From positions 62,001 to 126,000 of the forward strand of contig UXAT02000001.1 of assembly GCA_900609035.2 (NCBI GenBank): a DNA stretch of 64,000 bases, written 5' to 3'. Source of the stretch: Candidatus Defluviicoccus seviourii. GTDB lineage: Bacteria > Pseudomonadota > Alphaproteobacteria > Rhodospirillales > Defluviicoccaceae. The notes under the pieces are model-generated. The model was not told the DNA's origin. It worked only from the letters and a program-made list of their open reading frames with translations, and did not search any database. Of this stretch, positions 37,894 to 47,069 are shown one piece after another (the first letter of the stretch is position 1; each line of letters opens with the position of its first letter). Both the position numbers and the translations under genes were made by a program.

Positions 37894-40047
37894 ATGACCG
37901 ACACCGCCGCCGCAGCGCCCGCCACGCCCGGCCTCCTTCAGCTTCTCGAGCGCCGCCTTGGCGTGCTCGTCGGTTTTCGCGACATGGCCCTGGCACTGGC
38001 CGTCCTGGCCACGCTCGCGGTGCTGATCCTGCCGCTGCCGCGCTGGCTGCTCGACATCAGCCTCGCGGTGTCGATCACGCTTTCGGTGTTGATCCTCCTG
38101 ACGGCGCTGTTCGTCGAGAAGCCGCTCGAATTCAATGCCTTTCCGACCATCTTGCTGCTGGCGACCATGATCCGCCTGGCGCTCAACCTCGCCACCACGC
38201 GGCTGATCCTGACGCACGGTCACGAGGGGCCGTCGGCGGCAGGCCATGTCATCGAGGCCTTTGGCGGCTTCGTCATGGGCGGCGACTTCCTGATCGGGAT
38301 CATCGTTTTTGCGATCCTGATCATCGTCAACTTCGTCGTTATCACCAAGGGTTCGGGCCGCATCGCCGAAGTGTCCGCCCGTTTCACCCTCGATGCGATG
38401 CCCGGCAAGCAGATGGCGATCGACGCCGATCTTTCCGCCGGCCTGATCACCGAAGACGAGGCTCGCAAGCGGCGCCGCGAACTGGAGGAGGAGAGCGGCT
38501 TCTTTGGCGCGATGGATGGCGCCGGCAAATTCGTCCGCGGCGATGCCATCGCGGGCCTTCTCATCACCGTCATCAATATCCTGGCGGGGATCATCATCGG
38601 CGTCGGCCAAAAGGACATGAGCCTCCTGGCCGCGGCCGAGAACTTCACCCGCCTTACGGTGGGCGATGGCTTGGTCTCGCAGATCCCGGCCCTCCTGACA
38701 TCGACCGCAGCCGGCATCATCGTCACCAAGGCGTCCGTCTCCGGCTCCACCAACAACGCGGTCTTCGGCCAGCTTGGCAGAAATCCGAAGGTCCTGGGCT
38801 TAAGTGCGGGGCTGCTCACGGTCCTTGCGCTATTGCCCGGCGTGCCGGCGGTGCCGTTCCTCTCGCTCGCCACGGCGATCGGCGGGCTTGGGTGGTTTCT
38901 GCGCAAACAGCACCTGAAGAATGTCGCCGAGGCGGCGGCGAAGGTCGTCAAGAGCGACGAGGCACCGGCCGAGGAGCCGATCTCGACCGCACTCAAGATG
39001 GACGAGATCCGCCTCGAACTCGGTTACGCGCTGCTGCCGCTGGTTGGCGGCAACGTCAACGGCGCCAAACTGACGGATCAGATCAAGGCGCTGCGCCGTC
39101 AGCTGGCGGGAGAGTTCGGCTTTGTCCTGCCGAGCGTGCGCATTCAGGACAACGTTCAGCTTCAGCCTGAGGGCTACGTCATCCGGATCCGGGAGGTGCA
39201 GGCGGGCCGCGGCGAAATCCGCGCCGGCATGCTGCTGATCATGGATCCGCGTGGCGACACCATCTTGCTGTCGGGCGAAAAAACCCGCGAGCCAACCTTC
39301 GGCCTGCCGGCGATGTGGGTCGATCCGCAGCACCGGGAGGATGCGCTCTTGCGCGGCTACACCGTGGTGGAGCCGTCGACAGTGGTGACCACGCACCTGA
39401 CGGAAGTCATCAAGGACAACATGGCCGACATGCTGTCCTATGTGGAAACCCGCAAGCTCCTGGATGAACTGGACAAAACGCACCAGAAGCTGATCGGCGA
39501 CTTAATTCCGGCGCAGATCACGTACACCGGCGTGCAGAAGGTGCTGCAGAACCTGCTGGCCGAGCGGATCTCGATCCGCGACCTCTCAACCATCCTCGAA
39601 GGCATCGCCGAGAGCTGCGCCTCGACGCGCAGCCTGACCCAGATCACCGAGCACGTCCGCAGCCGGTTGGCGCGCCAGATCACCGACATGAACGTCGATG
39701 AGCAAGGCTGCGTTCCCTTCCTGGCGCTGAGCGCAGAGTGGGAGCAGGAGATGAGCGCGGCCCTGGTCGGCAACGGCGACGACCGCCAGCTGGCCCTGCC
39801 GCCCAGCCGGTTGCACGTGTTCATTGCCGCTGTTCGCCGCGAATTCGAGCAGCAGGCCCTGGCAGGTGTGACGCCGGTGCTCCTGACCGGCCCCCTGTTG
39901 CGGCCGCTGGTGCGCTCGATCATCGAGCGCTTCCGGCCCTTAACGGCCGTGATCTCGCACGCCGAGATTCACCCGCGGGCGCGCATCCGTTCGGTAGGCC
40001 AGATCTCGGGCGGCCAGGTCTCGGGCGGCCAGCAGCAGGGCGGATGA
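37894..40047 (+). CDS. flhA: Flagellar type III export gate protein FlhA
   Basis: Largest membrane component of the export gate. 717 residues. Eight predicted membrane helices lie in about residues 25-330, containing the conserved FHIPEP-family loop (GSGRIAEVSARFTLDAMPGKQMAIDADLSAGLI, key motif RFTLDAMPGKQMAID). From about 350 is the soluble nonameric ring domain with PLVGGNVNGAKLTDQIKALR and RISIRDLSTILE (key ILEGIAE). The C-terminal tail has two QVSGGQ-like repeats (GGQVSGGQQQGG). Confidence 0.97.
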   Translation: MTDTAAAAPATPGLLQLLERRLGVLVGFRDMALALAVLATLAVLILPLPRWLLDISLAVSITLSVLILLTALFVEKPLEFNAFPTILLLATMIRLALNLATTRLILTHGHEGPSAAGHVIEAFGGFVMGGDFLIGIIVFAILIIVNFVVITKGSGRIAEVSARFTLDAMPGKQMAIDADLSAGLITEDEARKRRRELEEESGFFGAMDGAGKFVRGDAIAGLLITVINILAGIIIGVGQKDMSLLAAAENFTRLTVGDGLVSQIPALLTSTAAGIIVTKASVSGSTNNAVFGQLGRNPKVLGLSAGLLTVLALLPGVPAVPFLSLATAIGGLGWFLRKQHLKNVAEAAAKVVKSDEAPAEEPISTALKMDEIRLELGYALLPLVGGNVNGAKLTDQIKALRRQLAGEFGFVLPSVRIQDNVQLQPEGYVIRIREVQAGRGEIRAGMLLIMDPRGDTILLSGEKTREPTFGLPAMWVDPQHREDALLRGYTVVEPSTVVTTHLTEVIKDNMADMLSYVETRKLLDELDKTHQKLIGDLIPAQITYTGVQKVLQNLLAERISIRDLSTILEGIAESCASTRSLTQITEHVRSRLARQITDMNVDEQGCVPFLALSAEWEQEMSAALVGNGDDRQLALPPSRLHVFIAAVRREFEQQALAGVTPVLLTGPLLRPLVRSIIERFRPLTAVISHAEIHPRARIRSVGQISGGQVSGGQQQGG

Positions 40048-40053
40048 TCAGCA

Positions 40054-41052
40054 ATGCGGCTTAAGACCTTCGTCGCCGATTCAATGACCAAGGCGATGGA
40101 CCTCGTCCGCCGCGAGATGGGCGAGGATGCGATCATTGTCGCCACCCATTCGGCACAGAACGGCCGCAGCGTCCGGCTGACCGCTGCGCTCGAAGACGAC
40201 ATCGGCCGCGACCAGCAACCTGCTCCCGCGTCCGCTGCTGACGATGAGGATGATACGGATGCGCCCGATGCCGGCACGGCGATCGAGCAGGCGCTCGCGT
40301 ATCACAACGTTCCGCTTCCTCTCGCGGCGCGGCTGGTGGCGGCAGGCGCACGCTTTGCCTCTGCCGGCACGGTGGCAGCGCTGGGCGGTGCGCTCGATGA
40401 GGCATTCACCTTCCAGCCTATCGTCGAGCGGCTGCAGGTCCGGCCGCTGATGCTGGTCGGGCCGCCGGGAGCCGGCAAGACAATCGCTGCCGCCAAGATC
40501 CTGACGCGAGCGCGGCGCAGTGGGCGCGCGGTCGCGGCCATCACCGCTGACGTCAAGCGGGCAGGGGGTATCGAGCAATTGCAGGCCTTTACACAGATCC
40601 TCGCGGTCCCGTTCGCACCGGCCGGGACGGCGGAAGAACTCATCGCCGCGCTGCCCCAGAAGAACGGGACGCTCACGATCATCGATACGGCCGGAACCAA
40701 CCCCTTTGCCGAAAGCGAGATGAACGAAATGATGGAACTGGCGCTTGCTGCCGGAGCCGAGCCGGTCCTGGTACTGCCGGCCGGCGGCGATCCGGGCGAA
40801 GCGGCCGAAATCGGCGAGCGTTTCGCTGCCGCCGGTGTCCGCCGCCTGCTGGCAACGCGGCTCGATGTTTCGCGTCGCTTAGGGGGACTGCTGGCAGTGG
40901 CCGACGCCGGTCAGCTGGCGTTTGCCGACGTCAGTGTCAACGCTGAGGTCGCAAGCGGCTTGGCGCCCATCAATCCGATGTCGCTGGCGCGCTTGCTGCT
41001 ACCGGACTTTCCCGCAAACGGATCGACACCCCAGTCGAGCGAGGCTTCGTGA
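40054..41052 (+). CDS. flhF: Flagellar GTPase FlhF
   Basis: SRP-type GTPase that positions polar flagella. 332 residues. N-terminal B-domain: MRLKTFVADSMTKAMDLVRREMGEDAIIVATH (motif DAMxxVrxxxGxdAiIv). The G-domain has P-loop GPPGAGKTIAAAK near 135-147, TADVKRAGGIEQLQAF, the G3 region IIDTAGTNPF and the later TRLDVSRRLGGLLAVA. It starts 6 bases after flhA and overlaps flhG by 4, the usual flhA-flhF-flhG order. Confidence 0.94.
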   Translation: MRLKTFVADSMTKAMDLVRREMGEDAIIVATHSAQNGRSVRLTAALEDDIGRDQQPAPASAADDEDDTDAPDAGTAIEQALAYHNVPLPLAARLVAAGARFASAGTVAALGGALDEAFTFQPIVERLQVRPLMLVGPPGAGKTIAAAKILTRARRSGRAVAAITADVKRAGGIEQLQAFTQILAVPFAPAGTAEELIAALPQKNGTLTIIDTAGTNPFAESEMNEMMELALAAGAEPVLVLPAGGDPGEAAEIGERFAAAGVRRLLATRLDVSRRLGGLLAVADAGQLAFADVSVNAEVASGLAPINPMSLARLLLPDFPANGSTPQSSEAS

Positions 41053-41876
41053 TGACGTTCGTTCCGGTTTCCGCCCCGACCTTGATCGAACCTGGGCGCT
41101 CTTCGCACCTCGTCGCCATCGCATCCGGCAAGGGCGGTGTCGGCAAGACATGGCTTGCCATCACGCTGGCCCATGCACTGGCGCGGGCCGGCACCCGCAC
41201 GCTCCTGTTCGATGGCGATCTTGGCCTTGCCAACGTCGACGTCCAGCTGGGCCTGATGCCGCCCCGCGATCTCGGAGGCGTGCTGAGCGGCCCGCTGCCG
41301 CTTGCGGACGCAGTGATCCCCTACGTCGACGGCGGCTTCGATGTCATTGCCGGCCATTCCGGTTCCGGCTTGCTCGCCAATCAGCCGCAAGCGCAGATCG
41401 AATGGTTGATCGAACGCTTGCGGGCGGTCGCTGAGGGCTACGACCATATTATTCTCGACCTTGGTGCCGGCCTCGACCGCAACGTCCGCCAGCTCAGTCT
41501 CGCCGCCGATACGTGTATCGTCGTGCTGACCAACGAGCCGACCTCGCTCACCGACGCCTACGCCTTCATCAAGATGCGCCAGCGCGATGGTGGCGACGGG
41601 CCGATCAACGTTGTCGTCAACATGGTCGCAGCGGCGCGGGAGGGGCAAACGGCGTTCCGAGCGCTGCAGAAGGCCTGCGAGAGCTTTCTCAAGCTGTCGC
41701 CCTCACTCCTGGGCATCGTCCGTCGCGACGCGAAGGTCCGCGAGAGCATCCGCAACCAGATGTCGATCCTGAGCCGGTATCCAAATGCCTTGGCCGCGCT
41801 TGATGTGGAGCTGATCGCGACAAAGCTGGCAGCGCGTTCGGCGTGCAATTTCACCGCCTCCGCAGCGGGCGCGTGA
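41049..41876 (+). CDS. flhG: MinD-like ATPase FlhG (FleN)
   Basis: Limits flagellar number together with FlhF. 275 residues. Deviant Walker A IASGKGGVGKTWLAITLA near residues 24-40 with the signature lysine, LLFDGDLGLANVDVQLGL (Walker A-prime and switch I), and DHIILDLGAGLDRNVRQ (switch II) are all present. The C-terminal half contains NMVAAAREGQTAFRALQKACESFL, typical of FlhG. Start ATG 41049 overlaps the flhF stop (ATGA-type). Confidence 0.93.
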   Translation: MMTFVPVSAPTLIEPGRSSHLVAIASGKGGVGKTWLAITLAHALARAGTRTLLFDGDLGLANVDVQLGLMPPRDLGGVLSGPLPLADAVIPYVDGGFDVIAGHSGSGLLANQPQAQIEWLIERLRAVAEGYDHIILDLGAGLDRNVRQLSLAADTCIVVLTNEPTSLTDAYAFIKMRQRDGGDGPINVVVNMVAAAREGQTAFRALQKACESFLKLSPSLLGIVRRDAKVRESIRNQMSILSRYPNALAALDVELIATKLAARSACNFTASAAGA

Positions 41877-41896
41877 GCAGGCAGGCAGGCAGGCAG
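41877..41896 (+). repeat. Tetranucleotide repeat GCAG x5
   Basis: Five perfect tandem copies of GCAG at 41877-41896 directly after the flhG stop codon and 13 bases before the next start. Such tracts can vary by slippage. Here a change would alter spacing, not frame, of the downstream gene. Confidence 0.85.
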
Positions 41897-41909
41897 AAAG
41901 TGCGGTCGC

Positions 41910-42824
41910 GTGACATCCACCATCGGCCCCATCCCAACGGCGCTGCTCGCCATGGTTGGGCCTTCGCTGCCCAACAACGGCACGGGGCCGGCTGCGCGCA
42001 CACCAACAGCGCCGGCAACCCCCGCGGCCCTGCCAACCGCAGGCGTCGGAACGCTCCCTTTTGCCGGTTCACCACCGAATTCCTCCGCCGCCGCCACAGC
42101 TGTGGAGCCTGGATCGGTCGTGGTTGATTTGAGCGGGCTGCCGGACGCGCGCCGAGGGCTTGGGCAGCCGCAAGCGCGCCACGAGCGCGGATCTCCCCAA
42201 GCGCCGGCCATGCCAGCGACGCCTGCGGCGGCAGGCGGCGCGGGAGCGGCCTCCACCGCTCCGGCGGTGCGAAAGCTGGACGGCCTCGCCATCCGCATCT
42301 TGGACATTCTCTCCCGTCAACTCGGGGACGATGCTGGCAGCGAGCGGACGACTTCGATCGCGCGCTCCGTCGAGGCATCGGTTCAGCACCTGGAGCGGGA
42401 CGACGCTGCCCGGCCAGCCAACCGGCAGGAGGGCGAGAGTCAGCTCGGCGAATGGCGGCAAGCGTGGATCGCGCTCCCGGCCGATGTCGCCCCGTCGCCG
42501 CTCCATCTTCAGTGGCGGGAGCGAGGGGAGGCGGCGCGCAGCAACGGCCTTGGTCGCCGCTTCGTGATCAACGTGCGCTTGACCCGGCTGGGCGCGCTGG
42601 AACTCGATGGCCTTATGAGCGACTGCGGCAATCGCTTCGACCTCATCGTGCGCTCCGAAGCCATGCTGCCACCTCCTGTCCGCGCCGGCGTGCGGCAGAT
42701 GTTCGAGACCGCCCTCGGCATCCTGGCGGCGCGCGGCGGGCTCGCCTTCGAAGCCGAAGGACAGGACCCAGCCGCGCCCGGCCGCTGCGACCGCCCGCCT
42801 GGATCGCCCGGCCTCGTCACCTAG
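41910..42824 (+). CDS. FliK-like C-terminal flagellar protein of unknown role
   Basis: 304 residues from GTG 41910. Low-complexity Pro/Ala/Thr-rich N-terminal half, then a compact C-terminal domain from about 185: PSPLHLQWRERGE, RRFVINVRLTRLGALELDGLM and NRFDLIVRSEAMLPPPVRAGVRQMFETAL. The 'v.v.l.rLG.leldgl' core resembles the hook-length domain of FliK, and proteins of this kind are found next to flhG in related flagellar clusters. No experimental role is known to me. It ends 13 bases before the convergent porin gene. Confidence 0.7.
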   Translation: MTSTIGPIPTALLAMVGPSLPNNGTGPAARTPTAPATPAALPTAGVGTLPFAGSPPNSSAAATAVEPGSVVVDLSGLPDARRGLGQPQARHERGSPQAPAMPATPAAAGGAGAASTAPAVRKLDGLAIRILDILSRQLGDDAGSERTTSIARSVEASVQHLERDDAARPANRQEGESQLGEWRQAWIALPADVAPSPLHLQWRERGEAARSNGLGRRFVINVRLTRLGALELDGLMSDCGNRFDLIVRSEAMLPPPVRAGVRQMFETALGILAARGGLAFEAEGQDPAAPGRCDRPPGSPGLVT

Positions 42825-42837
42825 GCGAGAAACGGCC

Positions 42838-44109
42838 TCAGAAGGTAATGCCGATTTCGCCGCCGAAGACGACCGCGGTGTCGGCACTCGAGACACCGGC
42901 TGGGTCGAACACGAACTGCAGGTCCGGCCGGACGTAGAACCACGGCGCGAGCTGCAGCGTGTAGGCGAACTCCAGAACCTTCTCCGAGCCACCCGGATTG
43001 ATGTCGCCGGAAAGCTTGCCGTAGAAGAAGCCGATGGCGGCGCTGTCCTCGTCGCGGTCCGGGATCAGGCCTTTGTAGACGAGGCCGGCTCCGACGAATA
43101 AGGGCAGCTCGTTGATGGACTCCCGCGGCTGGTAGGCGACCACCGCCCACGGCGTCAAACCCTGATCGGCCGTGCCCGCCTCGCGGTAGACCATCTGCTC
43201 CAGGGACACATAGAAGCCGACATTGCCGTCCTTGTCGCCGCCGTCCTTCAAGTCCTCGCGGTCGCCGCTTTCACCGAAGATGCCGAGCTTGGCCAGGCCG
43301 GGCAGGCCTTCGGGGATCGATGGCTCCTTGCCGTCTTCGCCTTCCTCCACCTGGTTCCAGGCATAGCTGACCTCACCGACGGCAAACACGCCGTCTTCCG
43401 CGTCGAGCGTGAAGCGGGTGCCGTTCCTCCGATCGTCGATGGTTTTCTCGTCGGCATTGTAAACACCGACGGCAAAGCGCAGGTGCTCGATCGGCTCGAC
43501 GGCAATGACCGCGCCCCACTGCGCAAACGGCGCCGTCGTGTAGCCGAAGTTGCTGCCGGGGACGTTGCCCGGCACACCGTTAATGCCGCCGTTGACGTAA
43601 TTGGCGTAGATGTCGGAGGCGAGGAAGTCTTCTTCCGTCGTCACGCGGCCGGCCTTCAACGTCAAGACGTCCTCGAACAGCCGCTGCTGGACGTACAGCT
43701 GCGACAACCGGATCTCACGGCCGGTGAAAACCTGCTGCACGGCGAACAGGTTGCCGCCCTGCTGGTCGGAAAGGTTGCTGCCCGACGACCAGGCGCCGCT
43801 GGCATACACGCTCAAACCGGCAATCCCGGCGAGTTTCTCGAAATCAAGCTCGACGCCGAAGTCGATGCGGCCGGCATAGGCCCAGCCGTCGCCCGAGCCG
43901 GCATTGCCATTGCGGACCGCCATCAGGTCGGTCGTGTAGGCGCCCTCGAAGGTGATGCCCGCATCCTCAAGCGACGTCCGCAAACCGCCCCAGGTCCCGG
44001 TGGCGTAGTCGCCGTGCAGCCAGTCGTCGAAGCCGTCGGCCAATGCGGCGGTCGGCAACATCAGAACGGCTGCGGCCCAGAGCAAGGGGCGGTTTCGAGG
44101 CGGTCTCAT
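42838..44109 (-). CDS. OprB-family porin
   Basis: Outer-membrane porin of the carbohydrate-selective OprB family. 423 residues from ATG 44109, with AAGGAG 11-15 bases upstream; a longer frame to 44253 lacks a site. Signal peptide: MRPPRNRPLLWAAAVLMLPTAALAD. The mature protein starts DDWLHGDYATGTWGGLRTSLEDAGI, the OprB hallmark (WGG, DxGI), and ends in IGITF with a terminal aromatic. Located at the 3' side of the nickel/cobalt transport operon and preceded by a Zur-box-like palindrome, so it may let metal complexes rather than sugars pass; that is an inference. Confidence 0.88.
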   Translation of the reverse strand: MRPPRNRPLLWAAAVLMLPTAALADGFDDWLHGDYATGTWGGLRTSLEDAGITFEGAYTTDLMAVRNGNAGSGDGWAYAGRIDFGVELDFEKLAGIAGLSVYASGAWSSGSNLSDQQGGNLFAVQQVFTGREIRLSQLYVQQRLFEDVLTLKAGRVTTEEDFLASDIYANYVNGGINGVPGNVPGSNFGYTTAPFAQWGAVIAVEPIEHLRFAVGVYNADEKTIDDRRNGTRFTLDAEDGVFAVGEVSYAWNQVEEGEDGKEPSIPEGLPGLAKLGIFGESGDREDLKDGGDKDGNVGFYVSLEQMVYREAGTADQGLTPWAVVAYQPRESINELPLFVGAGLVYKGLIPDRDEDSAAIGFFYGKLSGDINPGGSEKVLEFAYTLQLAPWFYVRPDLQFVFDPAGVSSADTAVVFGGEIGITF

Positions 44110-44183
44110 TTTGGCTTGGGCTCCTTCTTTCCCGATTGGTGCGCGTCGCCTTGAGCGAAGGCTGTCATCAACGGCATGGGTAT

Positions 44184-44200
44184 ACGTTATAATATAACGT
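44184..44200. promoter_or_regulatory. Zur-box-like palindrome upstream of the porin gene
   Basis: ACGTTATAATATAACGT: perfect 7-bp arms around AAT, 75 bases before the porin start. The core GTTATAATATAAC matches the Fur-superfamily Zur operator consensus (TGTTATAATATAACA in several proteobacteria). No zur gene is in the window. Confidence 0.65.
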
Positions 44201-44290
44201 TGCAATCGGAAACCCGACTTGCAGCCGCGTTTCGGTCGCTTGCTTCCTTGCATTCGAGGTGCGGCGGTACGGCAGCCTGCCGTCCGCGGA

Positions 44291-45064
44291 TCAGGTCAGG
44301 TCATGCAAGATGTCGTGGGCATCGTCCGCCTTGTGTTCATCTGCGGATTCCGTGACCGCGTGCAGATGCGGATGGGTGTGTACATGCGCGTGCGGGTGAG
44401 CGTGCAGACGGGCTTCGTGCAGCCGGCCGTCACGCATCATAACGACGCGGGTCGCAAGTGCGGTGATCAGCGCCCGGTCGTGAGAGACGATGACCATGGC
44501 CTGCGGCAGCCCCTGCAGGTGCGCGACGAGCCCCTCGTTGGCGGCGGCATCGAGACCGCTGGTCGGCTCATCAAGCAGCAGCACATCGGGCTGCATGGCG
44601 AGCACGGTTGCAAGCGAAACCAACCGCTTTTCGCCACCGGAGAGCTTGTGCGTGATCCGTCCGGCAAATCCGCCGAGACCCAGCGAGTGCAAGGTCGCGT
44701 CCGCGATCTCGTGCGCTTGGGCGCGGCTATAGCCGAGATTGAGCGGACCGAAGGCGACGTCGTCGAGCACGGTTGGGCAGAACAGTTGGTCATCCGAATC
44801 CTGGAACAGCAGGCCCGCGCGCCTGCGGACCTCATAAAAATCCGCTTCAACGATGCGTTCGCGGCCGAACGCCACGATCGTTCCCGCCGCAGGCCGGTGC
44901 AGGCCGACCATCAGGTGGAGGAGCGTCGTCTTGCCAGCGCCATTGCCGCCGATGAGTGCGACGCGCTCACCGGGCCGGAGCTCGAAGTCGATCCCTGCCA
45001 GCACGACGCGACCGTCCGGGCGAGCGAACTGCACGTTCTCAAGCGCGAACAGCGGCGAACTCAC
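44291..45064 (-). CDS. nikO: ECF nickel/cobalt transporter ATP-binding protein
   Basis: ATPase of an energy-coupling-factor metal transporter. 257 residues from GTG 45064, which overlaps the nikQ stop (GTGA); an open frame further upstream is rejected. Walker A GGNGAGKTT at residues 39-47, Q-loop LLFQDSDDQLFCPTV (the DDQ motif is usual in CbiO-type ATPases), signature LSGGEKRLVSLATVL, Walker B DVLLLDEPTSGLD. The last 35 residues are His-rich (ARLHAHPHAHVHTHPHLHAV), a likely metal-binding tail. Last gene of the nik operon. Confidence 0.92.
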   Translation of the reverse strand: MSSPLFALENVQFARPDGRVVLAGIDFELRPGERVALIGGNGAGKTTLLHLMVGLHRPAAGTIVAFGRERIVEADFYEVRRRAGLLFQDSDDQLFCPTVLDDVAFGPLNLGYSRAQAHEIADATLHSLGLGGFAGRITHKLSGGEKRLVSLATVLAMQPDVLLLDEPTSGLDAAANEGLVAHLQGLPQAMVIVSHDRALITALATRVVMMRDGRLHEARLHAHPHAHVHTHPHLHAVTESADEHKADDAHDILHDLT

Positions 45065-45831
45065 CACACCACCTTGGCCACCAGCAGCAGCACCATGAGA
45101 GCGCCGAAACCAGCCGCAAACGGCAGATCGGCCGGAGAGGCGATTTCCGCCTCCACGAGATAAAACCGGCCTGAAAAACCACGGCATTTCATCGCCGCAT
45201 GAATGCGTTCCGAGCGCTCGAAACTGCGGACGAGCAGCATGCCGAACAGCCAGCCGAAGCTGTTCCAGGTGTGCCGGTTGCCGCGCGGGCGGAAGCCGCG
45301 GGCGCGCATTGCCAGCACCATCCGTCCGTATTCGTCCTTGAGGACGGCGATGTAGCGGACTGTGAACAACAGCAGGTGGACGACCTTTTCCGGCACCTTG
45401 AGGGCGGCGAGCGCCCGGCCAAGCGCCACCGGTTCGAGTGTGCCGACAAGCGCCAGGACTGCCAGCACGATGGTGTTCGCGGTCAGCACGATGGCGACGG
45501 CTTGGCGCAGGCCCTCCGCGCTCGCACTCAAGCCGGCGACCGCGAACAAGGGTGTGCCAGGGACGGTAAACGGCAGGAACGCCAAGACGGCGAGCATGAA
45601 GGCATCCATGCCGGCGAGGCGGCGTGCGGTTGATGCCGCCGGCAGGCGTGCAAGCGCTGCCAGCACGACCGCGATGGCGAGCGCCGCGGCGAGCAGCGGG
45701 AGCCGATCAAGCGCGACCGTTGCGACGGCAAAGGCGATGGCCGTGCCGACACGTGTGCTTGGCGAAACAGCGTCCAGCAGGCCCGCCGCGGGGGCGGTTG
45801 CTGCACTGCCTGCTGATGTGAAGGCCGTCAA
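45061..45831 (-). CDS. nikQ: ECF nickel/cobalt transporter T component
   Basis: CbiQ/NikQ-type transmembrane coupling subunit. 256 residues. Several hydrophobic helices (about 28-60, 70-100, 110-135, 235-255). The diagnostic coupling helices with Ala-Arg-Gly motifs are present: MVLAMRARGFRPR, and ERIHAAMKCRGFSGRF, which bind the ATPases. Its ATG overlaps the nikL stop by 4 bases. Confidence 0.92.
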   Translation of the reverse strand: MTAFTSAGSAATAPAAGLLDAVSPSTRVGTAIAFAVATVALDRLPLLAAALAIAVVLAALARLPAASTARRLAGMDAFMLAVLAFLPFTVPGTPLFAVAGLSASAEGLRQAVAIVLTANTIVLAVLALVGTLEPVALGRALAALKVPEKVVHLLLFTVRYIAVLKDEYGRMVLAMRARGFRPRGNRHTWNSFGWLFGMLLVRSFERSERIHAAMKCRGFSGRFYLVEAEIASPADLPFAAGFGALMVLLLVAKVVW

Positions 45832-46439
45832 CGCCCGCCTCCCATCGGCCGGCGTGCGCGCAGCCAGGCGAACAGGCCGGCCAGGCCCAGAATGTAGCCA
45901 AACCCGCCCAGAACATCGCGCAGCCGCACCCGATCCTCGTAGGCGCTCAACTGCTCGCGTAACGGCGCGACCTGCCGGGCGACGGCCTGCGCGATGCTTG
46001 CCTCCATCGCGGCAGGGTCGCCCGTCCCGCCTTCCTGCGGGGCGGCTGGCGCCGTTGAGACCCGCGCCTCGGCTGCGCCCGTGCCCAGCGTGGAAGCGGG
46101 CAGCGGCAGGCTCGCCGGCAAGAGGCTCGCAGGGATGATCGTGCGGGCGGAGTGGCCGTCAGCGGAATCCGTGACGATGACATGATCGGTCCGCACCTTG
46201 GCCGTGATGGCAAAGGCGCCAGCGTCGTCGGCCGTCAGCTCCTCGATCGGCTTGCCGTCAGTGCTTTCGACGAGGATCCGCGCCCCGCGCGCCGGGCCGC
46301 CGCCGACGAAATAGACAGTGCCTTCAATCCGTTCACCGACAGCGGTCGCAAACACCTTGAGCTTGTGGGCGTGCGCGGGCGAAGTTGCCGCCGCGGTCAA
46401 GGCGCCGATCATGACCGCCGGCACCAGCCACTTACGCAT
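45828..46439 (-). CDS. nikL: ECF nickel transporter accessory protein NikL (CbiL-like)
   Basis: 203 residues from ATG 46439. A signal peptide (WLVPAVMIGALTAAATSPAHAH) ends just before a His at the mature start. A periplasmic carboxypeptidase-regulatory-like beta domain follows (GTVYFVGGGPARGARILVES, FAITAKV), then a helical linker and one membrane helix near the C-terminus (VLGGFGYILGLAGLFAWL). Layout and neighbours fit NikL, which replaces NikN in many nickel ECF systems. The mature N-terminal His may be a metal ligand. Confidence 0.82.
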   Translation of the reverse strand: MRKWLVPAVMIGALTAAATSPAHAHKLKVFATAVGERIEGTVYFVGGGPARGARILVESTDGKPIEELTADDAGAFAITAKVRTDHVIVTDSADGHSARTIIPASLLPASLPLPASTLGTGAAEARVSTAPAAPQEGGTGDPAAMEASIAQAVARQVAPLREQLSAYEDRVRLRDVLGGFGYILGLAGLFAWLRARRPMGGGR

Positions 46440-47055
46440 GACGAGCCTCGCCAACACTGAGCAGCTCCGGCTTGACCCGGCGCAGAAGGCTGACCGCCGC
46501 GGCCGTGAGCACGGCTTCCACCGCTGCCAGAGGAGCGTAGCTCGCCAGCACAATGGTGAGCGCCGGACGGTACTCTTGCGCGCTGAAGCCGAGGCTAAGA
46601 CACACCAAGACGGCGGTGAGAACGACGCCCGCGGCGCCGGCCAAGGCACCCAGGAGCGCGACCCGTGTCGGGTTCACCGCGGTTTGCAAAAGCGGCCCGA
46701 TGACGGCAGCAATCACAAGCGCCGGCAGTGCGATATTGAACGTATTGACGCCGAGAACGGTAATTCCGCCGAAGCCGAAAAAAGCCGCCTGCAGGACGAG
46801 ACCGACGAGGACGGCCGGCACGGCAGCCCATCCCAGCACGAGGCCCATCAGGCCGCTCAAAAGCGGATGCACGCTCGTGGGGCCGATCGGGATGTGGACC
46901 AGGGACGCGACGAAGAAGACCGCGGTCAAGACGGCGGTCTGCGGGATCCGATCGGAATCGAGCCGCTTCAAGGCAATCGCCACCCCGACGGCCGTTGCCG
47001 CAGCAGCGCCGATCAGCACCGGCGCCGAGAGAACTCCGTCCGGAATGTGCGCCAT
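46432..47055 (-). CDS. nikM: ECF nickel/cobalt transporter S component NikM (CbiM)
   Basis: Substrate-binding membrane subunit for Ni2+/Co2+. 207 residues from ATG 47055. The N-terminus MAHIPDGVLS is the CbiM/NikM metal-binding motif, in which the His close to the N-terminus coordinates metal; here an Ala lies between Met and His (canonical is MHI-). Other conserved text: SLVHIPIGPTSVHPLLSGLMGLVLG with His ligands, and FGGITVLGVNTFNIALPAL. It overlaps nikL by 8 bases. Confidence 0.93.
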   Translation of the reverse strand: MAHIPDGVLSAPVLIGAAAATAVGVAIALKRLDSDRIPQTAVLTAVFFVASLVHIPIGPTSVHPLLSGLMGLVLGWAAVPAVLVGLVLQAAFFGFGGITVLGVNTFNIALPALVIAAVIGPLLQTAVNPTRVALLGALAGAAGVVLTAVLVCLSLGFSAQEYRPALTIVLASYAPLAAVEAVLTAAAVSLLRRVKPELLSVGEARHA

Positions 47056-47069
47056 TGGCTTCGCGGTTC

